NCBI RefSeq assembly: GCF_030704535.1 | Contig: NC_081812.1 | Location: forward strand, 17,245,501 to 17,309,500 | Length of the DNA stretch: 64,000 nucleotides | Reading direction: 5' to 3' | DNA from: Vitis vinifera | Lineage: Eukaryota; Streptophyta; Magnoliopsida; Vitales; Vitaceae | In this document: piece after piece, positions 20,835 through 32,280 of the stretch | Layout of the letters: every line of letters begins with the position of its first letter | Numbering within the stretch: the stretch's first letter is position 1 | Notes under the pieces: model-generated | Seen by the model: only the letters and a program-made list of their open reading frames with translations | The model's database searches: none | What the model was told of the DNA's origin: nothing | Program-made: the position numbers and the translations under genes

Positions 20835-22789
20835 CGACAAATCCGTATCCCTTCCTGTCTCTCTTTAATTAATTTATTTAATTTTTCTATTGTTATTTGC
20901 TAGCATATGCATTTCTTTAAGGCTATATGTTTGGTTTCCCCGTATATATAGGAAAATGATTTTTTTTTTTTTTTGGTATCTTAACTTATATTTATATTTA
21001 AAAAATAATGAAATGATGAAAAAATTGGTAAAAGATGTATAAAAAATATATATATTTCACAAAAAATAAATTACTTTTTAATTTTTGAATACAAAAAGAT
21101 AGAAATATTTTTTATCTAAAAGATTTGTTTTTAAAAATTACATTTTTCATATTTTATTAAATAATAAAAAAACTTTTTATTTTATAAATCTAAAATTATA
21201 ACTCTTGTGTGCCATTATGTCAATTAAATATTTTCATCTTAATTTTAATATCAATTTTACTTTTATAAAAATTCTTACGTTTTTGCTTGATATTTTACAT
21301 AAAAATCACCTTTTTAAAAAAACAAAAACTATTTTATGTATTTTATTGAAAATTTAGTGATCTCAATTATGGTGAATAAGTGTCTACTTTAACCTAAAAT
21401 TAATTTATTTTAATTTCCTTTTTCAATATTAAAAAAGTGAAAAGAAGAAAGCTTCACACCAAGAACATCAACATGGAAAACTACCCACATAATCTCCAAA
21501 AACTAAAGGTAAAAACCATGGAATCAGAACCACAAAACACAATTCCACTATTAAATGAAAAGTGTACAATTTTACTATTACAAATTATGAAAGATTTCAT
21601 TTTTAAAGGCAACTTTATTTCTTTGTTTGATTTCTAAAGATAGAGTATTGTTTATGTCAAGTACAAAGCTATGTTTATTTTATAAAAAGCGTTTTTTTTC
21701 CAAAATAATTTACTTTCTCTTCATTTAACACATCATTTTCATTCTCATTTTTTTTGGAGATTTATTAGTAGTTATCTTAATGCATCTATCCTATTACAGT
21801 TGATATTCTTCATACCAATCCTCAGTAATAGAAGCATTTTCATCAACATTACTATCGCCAAACTCTGCATTATTAGAACCAACAAATGTAATGAAAGTAA
21901 AAAAAATAAAAATAAAAATAAAATATAAAATATAAAAATAAAAATAAAAAATCTTTTTGTTCATAGTTGATATCTTTAGGGCTTAAAGGTTTCACTTTCA
22001 CCCGTTTATGCATGTGTCACTCTTGGTTATCTACATGAGTTTTTTAATATCTTTGAGGTTAGGATAGTCCAATGATAGATGTCATAGCCCTCCACAATTT
22101 CTTTTCTTTAGAAATAATCTTATTATTTTCATTAAAAGAATTGTCAAATCTCTTTTCTTTCATTGAGTCTTGTTTTTGAAAGGTTTTTTTTTTTTTTTTC
22201 TAATGTTTTCTAAGAAAATAAAGGGCTAATCTAAAGAGATAAAAATATCCAAGAGAGGTGGGAGAGAGGGGGTGTGAATTGGAGTTGAAAATTTCTTTTT
22301 TAAATATAATAAAATTAAGCACAAGAAACACAAATATAAAAATATAAGGTTATAAAAAGTAAACTTAGATTTTGAGTGGTATGACGCTTTCTTACATACA
22401 TTCACTTTCTTCAAACTCTTAATTGAGTGAGGGTTTCGCTTATATTTAAAGGTTCAACCAAACTTTTAATCACTTTTTACACTTAGATTCTGGCTCAAAT
22501 GGACTTTTATACAATCTCTTCAAGTCTTTACTTACTTGAAAGTTTTAACACTCAATTAACAAGTTTGAATATCTCAACTTAGCTCAACAATGACTTAAAT
22601 ATAATGCAAGGCTATGATGAATCACAAATGTGCACTAAAGAATATGCAAATGAAGATTTAATGCACCAAGAAAAGAATGAGAGCTTTTATGGCAAGAATG
22701 AGTAGGTAAACAAATAAATGCAAGTGTTCTCTTACTCATAAATAAAGTAAAACTCTCAATTTGTAAGTTTCTAACATCAAGAGCCAAAA

Positions 22790-24080
22790 AAATAAAAAAA
22801 CAGTCTCGATCGGTTGAGATGAGGATCGACTGGTTTATTAGTCGTTTGAGTATTAAATGCTTGGCAGGTGACTGTTACTCTCGACCGGACCTCGACTGGG
22901 AAGACAAATCATTCGATTGAGAAAAAAAGACTATTGGAAGAGAGATAAGGTTTTTTGCATCTCTCTACCGGACCTCAATCGGAAAGAAGTAACCGGCTGA
23001 TCGGTACCTTAGTTGGTTGAGTCGATTGGCTAGTGCCTCAACCGGTTCACCAATTTTGGCTTGAAAACCTTTTTTTTTTTTTTTTTTTCTGGTATTTTTG
23101 CTTCTAGCACTTAGGCAATGTCTTTAAGTAGAATAATATGTCAATTTTGAAACATTTTGCCTAAGGTTCATTTAATAGAACTCAAATTTGGATGGAAATG
23201 TAACTTTAATGCATAAACCAAGTTTTCAAAAATGTATGAAATGATATGAAAATCCTAAGTATACTCATGTATTCATCTTACATATGTTTCTTATGATTAA
23301 AAAGTTATTTAAAAATTTTGATCTTGCATACATTATGTCTTTTGATGAATTTCCAAATTAACACCTAAAATTCTTTATAATTCAAATCAATTAATAACTT
23401 AACTATGATTTGTTATCTTCAAAACATAATTATGAGAACTCTTAGACTAACATTTTCTTCTATGTAATTTTTTTTTTTAATAGTTAAGTAAGTTTTTCTC
23501 TATCCACTATATTTAGACTTTCATAATCTTTTCATTCATTCTTACAAGTCTTGAAGGTAGTTTCTCATGACCTTTGAGAATTATGAAGAGACGTGATCCC
23601 ACATTTATAAACTTTCATAGAGTAAATGTCATTACTTTCCTATGTACCAATAACCTTGAATCTAGCCTATACTCTCTAAGAGATATCTCAATACCTTTCT
23701 TACTACGTTAGACTCTTTTCTTCCCAAGGTTAAAGTTAGAGTTGACAGTGTCACTTACTTCAAGATAGAATGTGAAGAAGATCTCATCTTACATTCTTAT
23801 GCTCTTAAACTTGTCAATGAGTATCCGAATTTTTGTGAAGTTCACCACTTAAGTGTGGTGCCATCATGAGTAATAGAAAAAATATCTTAGGCTTCTCTAG
23901 CATGCTTGCATATGACTATTCCATGAAATTCATTAGGATTAAACCCATTAAGGATGTTACGAGGAGTTCGAGTATTCACTTCACTGCCCTTATCATCTAG
24001 TTTGTACCATTTTTATCTGGCCTTGAATTCTTCTATGGATCCATTCTAAATGGAGAAAAACTTCATAGTTTAATTTTGTT
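22790..24080 (-). mobile_element. Decayed copia-type retroelement with gag (UBN2) remnant
   Basis: The - strand of 24080-23490 can be read, with many stops and frameshifts, as a copia gag: an ILNGFNPNEFHGI stretch, KHAREA*DIF, THDGTTLK, and later a NLGRKES..VVRKVLRYLLES segment matching the L..LGE.....VVRKVLRSLP pattern of UBN2-type gag. Left of it 22790-23070 is unusually rich in CGACCGG/CCGGTTGAG-type motifs in an otherwise AT-rich region, possibly part of the same element. No LTR pair is visible. Element boundaries are uncertain. Confidence 0.55.
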
Positions 24081-24299
24081 TTTCTGCATTTTTATTCATG
24101 TTTGCCCGTTTAGAGGCCAGCTCTGGTTGAAGGATAATTTTCAACAACTATATTCTAAATTTCTAATATGATAAGGCTCGCATGCTATACAATTTTTCAG
24201 CTCATCAATATTAATGTTTTCATGGGTAGAGAGGGAGAATATTGCCTAGCCTGGTGCAGGTTATACACAGTGAAACCAATTTGACTAATACGACCGAAA

Positions 24300-27226
24300 A
24301 TGAAATACTCCAAGATCCGAAGCAAATTGACTAGATGGTTTCAATATTACTTCGTCTTTTCCAAGGCTGCCCTGTTAATCTCCGGTGATCTTGCTTTCTT
24401 TCGTTACTTTTTGAGTTTTAACTTGAAGAAAGAAAATATATAATTTCGCTTCTAAGGACTTAGAGCCCTAGAATTGTTCTCATTTTCGTGTTTTTTTTTG
24501 CCCTCTCAGCTCTGGTGTTCAGCCACAGCCTAGTAGAACATGCAGTGGTGGATGTGTTGATGTCATACATCACAGATACGTGGAAGAACGTACATCTGAA
24601 CGTTGCAGCAGTAGCTGTGAATACGTACGAAGTGACATCTACAATAGCAGTGGTTCTTCTCGCTCACGCGTCAGATGCCTACTTTGGTCATTTCAAAATG
24701 ATCCTAATCACCACTAAAACCTATATTCTTGTAAGTGTAACGCTAGGTTGTTTCTTCTTCCAATTATTTATTTATTCTCCTTCACAGTTCACATCATGGA
24801 TAAGATAAGTTAAGTGAGATTTTAATTTAACCCTTAAACATGCTATTTTGATACCTTGTATAAGTCATTTTTAAAAACACTTTTCAAAAATTTAAAAATA
24901 AAAAATTATTTTGGATAATAATTCTTTATTTTGATTTTATAAAGTATAAATTGTAAATTCAATTTATATCATATAAATAAATTTAATTTAAGTCTTATTA
25001 AAAAATATAAATAATTTTTTATAATAAAATATGAATAGTAGAATTATAATAAAATCATAAATAACATTTTCTCTTATAAATATCTTAATATCTTATTAAA
25101 ACATAATTGGTTTATTTTTTTAAAAATAAAAATTAATAATTACTAATGCTATTTTTAAAAATTATGAAATTTATTACTTTGTTTTTTAAAATTGTTTCTC
25201 AACAACAATCAAACAATAGTAATAAAAAAAAGACTCTTAAAGATGTTTTTTTTTAATGAAAATAAAATATATTTTAAAATGCATATAGTGTAAAAGATTT
25301 TTTTAAAATGAAAATAAAATATTACTTTAAATTATATATATGGATCATTTTATTTCATTTTTTCATTGTAACATTGAATTGAAAATAAATAATCATTTTA
25401 ATTTTACAGTGTAAATGAATCTAAATTCATTTCCATACAAACATAAATGTCAACAAAAACAAAATATTCAATCCATTTTTTATTAGCATGTACCAAGCCT
25501 GGCGTTAGTACTGCTCCTAGGGGCTTCCTCTCCACTCGGATGTCTTGGTACTCTTATTAATACACTAGATTCGATAATTCGTGGATTCATGTTTAGTGTC
25601 AATTCTTGTTGTTGCAGGGGTTGGTACTATTATGGATTACAGGTACTAAGATTTGGCTGCTCGTTGTGGCTTTGGTGCTAATCTCGGTGGGCACAGCAGG
25701 GAAAGAACCACCGTTGAAAGAATTCCTGGTTGATCAGTTAAGGCGCCATGAACAGAGCCTGGATGGCAATAATGAAATTCGGGTGCAGGCACGTACGGAG
25801 GTTTGGTGGCGCTTTTGGTGGTGCTTGGGATCCATCACAGCAACCTTCGCCTTCTCAGCTGTTGACTGGCCAAACACCTTCAAAGTCGTGATAGTGGTGA
25901 TGTTCGTTGCTTATTGGCTGTTTCGTTTTGGCGAAGGCCTTCCCTATTGCCAAAGCCCAACCAGCGAAGAAAACCAAACCGGGAAACAAGAAGCAAGCGC
26001 CAGCCCGCTTTCCCTTGCATATCGCGTTCTTAAGGCTGCAATAATGAAGCGACATCTCCACTACCCTGATGCAAGCAAGTTCTTCAAAAACGACAGTGGT
26101 GAACTAATTTTGTTGCCCAATATTCCATTCTTCAGGTACAGAGTTGCAACTCTCTCTCTCTCTCTCTTTCTTTCTAATACACAAGTGAAAAACACTCCTC
26201 CCTCTCATTTGTGACATTTAAACCTTGTCGGTGGAACATAGATGGTTAGATAAAGCGGCTATTGTGGACCCATCCTCCCTCAGTCCAGAAGAACAAGAAA
26301 AACAGGGAAAGCTTTGCTCTGTTGCACAGGTGAAGGAAATAAAATATCTCCTAAAAATGGTTCCTATGTGGGCGACCTTCCTGGTGTATGGTCTGGTTGA
26401 AGCAACGGGGAGCACTTTTTTTGTTGAACAGACCTCCAACCTGAGATCACCTATTACCGACAGCTTTGTCGATATCGTGATTGCTTTCAATGCCATGAAA
26501 TCCTTAACAAGCTTCATAGTTCCATATTTGTACGAGTTACTAATCCAACGGAGGTGGAGTGATGGAAGACAAAAACAAGGTGGTCTGCTAGTGAGAATTG
26601 GTGTTGGAATGGTTTCGTCCATCATATGTTGTTGTGCTGCTTGGCAGGTTGAGGTGCGCAGATTGAATATGGTTGATAGAGAGGGAGTTAAAGACGACCC
26701 AGATGTGAAAATCCACATGAGTATCTTGTGGTTAGTTCCACAATTCTGCCTGTTGGGATTCATGGAAGGACTCGCGGAAGCCGGACTCGTGGATTTCTTC
26801 TGTGATCTGGTAGCTGACTCGATGAAGAGTTATGCGGGACCTTTCACTAATTGCACACTGAGTATTGGAAAATTGGTCAACATTGCCTGTGTCTTTGTTT
26901 TCCGTGACTGGTTCAGAGACAACGTAAACAATAGTCATCTAGATAGGTATTACCTTATGCTAACAATACTAAGCTCCGCGAATCTGTGCTTGTACTGCTT
27001 CGTCTCCCACGAGTACATGGGGGGTGAGGAAGCTGCAACAGCTAACAACAAACCACATGCAATTTTGGAAGATGGAGATCAAGTGGTCGGGACCGTATCT
27101 GACCCTAGTATTGGTTCTCTCTCCACCACTCATTCTTCGGTCCGTCAAACCATCAGGTGTCACTCCGTCCCTCAATCTTCAGTCCAAACCACCTGGAATC
27201 GCCCTCTTAGAAGCTCCAAATGGTGA
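24300..27226 (+). CDS. NRT1/PTR-family (NPF) transporter, four exons
   Basis: CDS join(24300..24384, 24510..24730, 25618..26135, 26242..27226), 1809 nt, 602 codons before the stop; all introns are GT-AG and phases agree. The product is a multi-helix membrane transporter of the POT/NPF family, whose members carry nitrate, peptides, hormones or glucosinolates, usually with protons, at the plasma membrane or tonoplast. Family landmarks: the HASDAYFGHF segment (usual form ADSFLGRF) near residue 80, a VGTAGKEPP loop, WWRFWW, LLPNIPFFRWLDKAAIVDP across the exon 3/4 joint, VYGLVEATGSTFFVEQ, and GFMEGLAEAGLVDFF. The proton-coupling ExxER motif of helix 1 is degenerate: only E38 remains and no Arg follows. 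This fits the atypical, NPF5.5-like branch, which I infer rather than know. It is the only intact NPF copy here; relatives at 1-222, 420-1350, 30896-32280 and 32470-33370 are broken. Start ATG is supported by the parallel MKYWK start in the paralogue. Confidence 0.85.
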
Positions 27227-27536
27227 CGTTTGAAGTTTGAACATCATTAATGTTACTATCATTTTCCTTGTATTACTTCATGTAGCAGTTTTAGCAACTC
27301 ATTTTATGAAGTTTCTCATTAATAAAATTTGTCTGGCTTATTCATATTGTATTATTATTTATTAGAGCAAAATAATATATTAATATATAATAATTTTAAT
27401 CCTTAATTCTAATAAAAGTATAATTTAAATATCTCTTCACATTAATTTGAAAATTGAAAAATTAAAAAAAAAAAATAGTGCTACTTTTTATCCCATTCAT
27501 TTACCACATTTGTATCATTTAATTAAATGAAATGTT

Positions 27537-27582
<46 letters not shown>

Positions 27583-28300
27583 TCACACTTTTTTTTATTT
27601 ATAAAAAAGTCACCACTCGCTTTGATAAAAATATGATAAGGATAATGTCATAATTGAAATAAATTAAATATTAATAATTGTTGCGTTATTCTGTTATAAA
27701 AATTTAGAGGCATCATCTTTAATAATGCTAATTAAGCCTAAATTTAATTAATATGAACTCAAGATAATAGTTTGTAATTATGAAAAGGGAGAAAAATGAA
27801 GATGAGGGGAAGAGAGTTTGGTGGCGCTTTTCCTGGTCTCTTGACCACCTTCATTACAGTCTCGGCCTGATCCCCACGGAAACGCTTTTTTGATTGATCG
27901 ATCAAATTAATCACATACCTAAACCTTACGTTTCTCTCTTTGGATCAGGTCCTTCTCCACTTTCTTCATCACATACTTAGACGATTGCTTAATTATCCCA
28001 CCAAGGTGGGCAGGATCAGCCCAAACAATATAAGTACGTTTGATTCTCAAAAAGTTTCATAAAAAGAAATAGTGTGGAACAATATAAGGAAAAAAAGTAT
28101 GGAAAATTAATATAAAAAAAGGGAAAAAAAGTATTGAAAATTAATAAAAAAAGAAAAAAAAAACCCTTCTTAAACTTTCTTTATCTTTAACTAAAGAAAA
28201 TGGAAACAAAAATATAACTTACTAAAACTTGCACTAATGTCCATTAGTTGATCAATTCAAGGAGGGAGCAATCTTTTGGAAAATCTTTCTGAAATCAATA
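27227..28300. other. 3' flank of the NPF gene, with paralogous flanking sequence
   Basis: Bases 27227-27345 are the 3'UTR and match the tails of the pseudogenes (GAAGTTTGAACATCA, TGTAGCAGTTTTAGCAACT at about 27286). A (TA)n microsatellite occupies 27541-27579. Bases 27805-27870 (GTTTGGTGGCGCTTTT...) look like a scrap of NPF exon 3, to which the intact gene gives GAGGTTTGGTGGCGCTTTTG. Bases 28041-28215 match 4382-4516 and 33638-33775 (TGATTCTCA...GTGTGGAACAATATAAGG...ATGGAAACAAAAAT), so the original NPF duplication included at least 1 kb of downstream spacer. Confidence 0.6.
27541..27579. repeat. (TA)n microsatellite
   Basis: An uninterrupted run of about 19-20 TA dinucleotides downstream of the NPF gene; expected to be length-variable. 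Confidence 0.95.
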
Positions 28301-29400
28301 GTCTACATGAACTCGTAATTTGTCGGTTTTCTTTGGTTCTACAACTGTGTTAGCTAATCAAGTTGGCTACTATACTTCTATAATAAATATTGTCTCTAAG
28401 AAGAAGAAGAAGACTTTTGTGAGCTAAGAATAGTCTATGAAATTTAATCAAATCTATGTAGTCTACATATAAACTCATCACTTGTCGATTTTCTTTGGTT
28501 CCATAACCTTGTTTGCTGCTAAACACGTTGGCTACTATGCTTCTCTAATAAATTCTCTCTAAGAAGAAGAAGAAGACTTTAGTGAGCTAAGAATAGTCCA
28601 TGAAATTTAATCAAATCTATGTAGTCTATGTAGGGACCCCTCCCCCTGATGAAACGTGGCACGCCTCGTTGTCCGGAGTAATTCTATCCGGACTCCCCCA
28701 AGGGACACGTGACGCACTTCCCCTATCCGGGCTTCCTCAGGGAGAGGCACACAGCGCTCGCAAACATCACATCCGGATGACTAACATATCCTATCCGGAT
28801 ATGTCTGTCTGGATCGTTGACTAAAGTAAGTAAGTCTTACTACATCATTCCGACAGTCTGCCACAACCCACATTCCGCCACCTACAAAGCAAAAGGACAG
28901 GAATGATGGCAAGTCACCTCACACGATCTCTGACAACCGCGTCGCCTCCCACGATCTTTGACAGCCGCCCTAAGGGTGATGATGGCCCTGCCACCACCTA
29001 GAGGCATCATGACGAGCCAAAAAGTCTCCCCACCATTAAAAAAGGAGGCAGAACTTCTATCACTATATATATGAACCTTCACACAAGGAGGAAGATAAGT
29101 TTACTATACCTAGTAAAAGGTCAACTGTTTTATCTCTTTAAACCATGGTTGACAAAACCATCGGAGGGTATGTCCGGACACCCTGTCCGGACACCTTTTG
29201 CAGGGACGATTGAACCAGAACTCTATCTTGGTTGAAAGCGTGCGTCCATTTGGCACCTACGTGGATCACAGGGACGCGAGGCCTCAACAGTCTACATATG
29301 AACTCGTCACTTGTCGATTTTCTTTGGTTCCATAACCGTGTTTGCTGCTAAACAAGTTGGCTACTAACTTCTCTAAGAAAAAGAAGACTTCAGAGTTAAA
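28301..29400. repeat. ~160-bp tandem array, third unit split by a solo LTR
   Basis: Units starting AGTCTACAT/AGTCTAT occur at 28301, 28460 and 28623 (periods 159 and 163). They share ACTTGTCGATTTTCTTTGGTT, GTTGGCTACTA, an AAGAAGAAGAAGA run and GAGCTAAGAATAGTC. The third unit is interrupted at 28629 by a solo LTR and resumes at 29290, with GTCTACATATGAACTCGTC, to about 29400. No coding potential. Confidence 0.85.
28629..29289. mobile_element. Solo LTR (661 bp)
   Basis: Starts TGTAGGGACCCCTCC and ends GAGGCCTCAACA (TG...CA), flanked by a perfect 5-bp duplication GTCTA (28624-28628, 29290-29294). There is no internal retroelement region, so it is a solo LTR left by LTR-LTR recombination. It is GC-rich for the region, with repeated TCCGGA/ATCCGG motifs and a TATATATA box at about 29064. 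The uninterrupted sister repeat units define the original empty site. The family (gypsy or copia) cannot be told. Confidence 0.85.
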
Positions 29401-30895
29401 GATAATTCAATCACACCGAAATAAATATGAGGTGATTACATGTAAGGAAGGCTCGTACTTGGAGACCAAGTTGACTCGCACCAAGTTTAGGTATGATAGA
29501 ATAATAATAATATGATCAGCAATCCCCATGTTGTCGAATCTGATAGAGCCAGAAATGGTCATCAATGGGCAGGCAGGAAAAGTTAGTAAGGGTAAAATAC
29601 GAAAGTTATTAAACAATTTTATATGGTAAATATAATTTATAATTTTAAATTCATCATTATTTAATCAAACAACAGAGAAAAACATCTCCAAAAGTGCCTA
29701 AGTTGACCATTATTTATAGTTGGAATTTAATTTGTCTAAATATGATTAGATTCACATAAAAACTGAAATTTTTGTGCTTATTATTATTATTATTTTCTTG
29801 AGCTAATAATAGTCTTTTAAAAAAAATTAAAAGCCAAACATGATTGATATAACCCCCGATACTCTTAATAATTTGTGAAGGATATGGTAGAACCTAGGTC
29901 TTTCAGGCATGTGGAGACAATGGGCCTAGCCTCATCTAATTTGAGGGAAAGCTTTCTTATGTAGTGCAACAACTTTTTTAAAGATGCCCTTTATTTTGTA
30001 GTCCAAAGGCCAAAGTGGGCCTTTTAAATGTACAGCTGATTTACTGGAACTCGAAAGTAGTTACATTAAACTTAATATGTAATAATAATTTTTAAATAGT
30101 TGATGATTAGCATGGAAAAGGGGATAAAAGAATAGTACATAAAATTTTAAAGATACTGAATTCAGAGGGTGATTAAATTATATTTGTTTAATTTAAGACA
30201 AAATATTAGAGAGATATTATCAATAATTATAAACTATTAAAACTTCAAGTCTGCGTTGTGGAAATAAAATTGTCAATGCTTTTGATGGAATGAAATTCTA
30301 TGACATTAAAAATCATTCAATGGTGCCAACCGAAAAGAATAATTCAGGGCATTATCTGTTCCTAGTTATTTGTATTATTGTATTCCCATGAACCACATGA
30401 GATCAAGGAAGACTCACAAATTCACTAGTGCTGATGGTGCCATGTTTTTGGAAGCAGGAATGGACAAGAGTGGTGGGCCTTAAAAATGATGTGGAGGAAG
30501 AAAGATTTTCTTATTGATTGTTTATGTTGCATCGTCTAAGACCCTGAACCATCTGCCAATGATTTCAAATCTTTTTGGGGTCTTCAATACCAAAGAAAAA
30601 TTATGAAGGAGGTGGGTTGAAGAAAAGGTAATGGAGAGAGATTTCAGAAAGTATAATAAAGAACGACCCAGTTGACTGACGGCGGCTCTCACTGCTACGT
30701 GTTCCTATGCCATATTACTTCATCTCTCGTATAATATTAATTGCAACCAAGCGATATTATTTCCAGGATAAGAGAGTGGATATCCTAAGCTGGTTTCACT
30801 ACGTACTCTGTAAGCTTGCCATATATGTTATATGATATATCCTAGCCTTGTGCTGGTCGTCCACGGCGAATATAGTTTGACGGATAAGACTGAGA
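29401..30895. other. Spacer upstream of the NPF pseudogene B
   Basis: About 1.5 kb without a supported gene, RNA or repeat. AT-rich, with a TTATTATTATTATT run near 29780. The last about 60 bases (30840-30895) are recognisably homologous to the leader of the intact NPF gene (CCTAGCCT.GTGC). Confidence 0.5.
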
Positions 30896-32280
30896 ATGAA
30901 GTACTGGAAGGTCTGGATCAGCAGATTGATTGAATGGTTTCGATATTACTTCTTCTTTTCCAAGGCTGTTCTGTTAATCTCGGGTAATCTTAACCACCCG
31001 GCGAAGCCCTTTGCTATAGCCAAAGACCACCCGGCAAAGAAAACAAACCAGGCGAGAAAAAGCAACAGGCAGCCCCCTTTCCCTTGCACATCGCGTTCTT
31101 ATTTCTTAAGGCTGCAATAATAAAACGACGTCTCCCCTACCCTGGTGCGGCTAGCCTGTTCTTCAAAAACGACGGTGATGAAGTAATTTTGTTGCCCAAT
31201 ATTCCATTCTTCAGGTACAGAGCTGTTCTCTATCTATCTATCTTTCTTTACATAAGTAGAAAAACAGTGCCTCTCATTTGTGACATTTAAGCCGTGACGG
31301 TGGAAGACAGATGGTTAGATAAAGCGGCCATTGTGGACCCATCCTTCCTCAGTCCAGAAGAACATGAAATGCAGGGGAAGCTCTGCTCCGTTGCACAAGT
31401 GAGGAAATAAAGTCTCTCTTAAAAATGGTTCTTATGTGGGCGACCTTCCTGGTGTATGGTGTGGTTGAATCAACGGGGAGCACTTTTTTTATTTTACAGA
31501 CCTCCATCCTGAGTTCACCTATTACCAACAGCTTTGTCGATATCGTGATTGCTTTCAATGTGATGAAATCCTTCACAAGCTTCTCATACTTTCATATTTG
31601 TACGAGTTACTACTTCAACGGAGGTGGAGTGATGGAAGACAAAAACAAGGTGGTCTGCTAGTGAGAATTGGTGTTGGAATGGTTTCATCCGTCCTATGCT
31701 GTTGTGCTGCTTGGCTGGTTGAGGTGCGCAGATTGAGTATGGTTGAGATAGAAGGAGTGGACTCAGACGTGGAAATCCGAATGAGCATCTTGTGGTTGGT
31801 TCCACAATTCTTGCTGTCATGACTCATGGAAGAACTGGCGGAAGATGGACTCGAAGATTTCTTCTGTGTTGAGGTAGCTGATCAGTCGATGGAGAGTTAT
31901 GGGGAGCCCTTCACAAAGGGCATATTGAGTATTGGAAAATTCGTCAACACACTTTGTGTTTTTATTTTTCAAAGACTGGTTCGGTGAGAACGCCAACACG
32001 AGTCATCTATATAAGTATTACCTTATGTTGACATTACTAAGCTCCGGGAATCTATGCTTCTACTGCTACATCTCCTACTGGTACATGCATGGGGAGGGTG
32101 AAGCAGTTCGCGTCCACCCATCCACAACTTCCGATGATGGACATCAGGATTCAGTTACCGCATCTCACCCCAGTAATGGTTCCCAATCCACCACTCAGTC
32201 TTGACTCCATCAAGCGACTAGGAGTCTCTCTCGTAGACGCCCCAAAACTTTTGAAATTTATGGTGGCATTTGAAGTTTGA
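30896..32280 (+). pseudogene. NPF transporter pseudogene B
   Basis: Paralogue of the intact gene at 24300-27226. Exon 1 is readable from ATG 30896 (MKYWKVWISRLIEWF, then SKAVLLISG). A deletion then removes exon 2, both neighbouring introns and most of exon 3; text resumes inside exon 3 at about 30995 (the AKDHPAKKTNQ region) and reaches the exon 3 donor TTCTTCAG|GTACAG near 31213. Exon 4 starts at about 31311 (WLDKAAIVDPSFLSPEE), shifts frame near 31406 (GTGAGGAAATAAAG), recovers helices such as LLVRIGVGMVSSVLCCCAAW, then has a TGA at about 31819 and further shifts. The gene cannot make a transporter. Its 3' end (32029 onward) belongs to duplication copy 2. Confidence 0.9.

Larger units (their letters stand above)
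20278..22790. other. AT-rich spacer with two short tandem duplications
   Basis: No supported gene. A perfect 26-bp tandem duplication lies at 20479-20530 (ATAACTTGAGTAGAACG...). A 57-bp tandem pair lies at 20721-20834 (starts ACCCACATCGAAGTCACTC), which gives a short open frame with a repeated TSKSLTGVC peptide. Bases 21890-21955 are A-rich with AAATA repeats. Confidence 0.6.
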
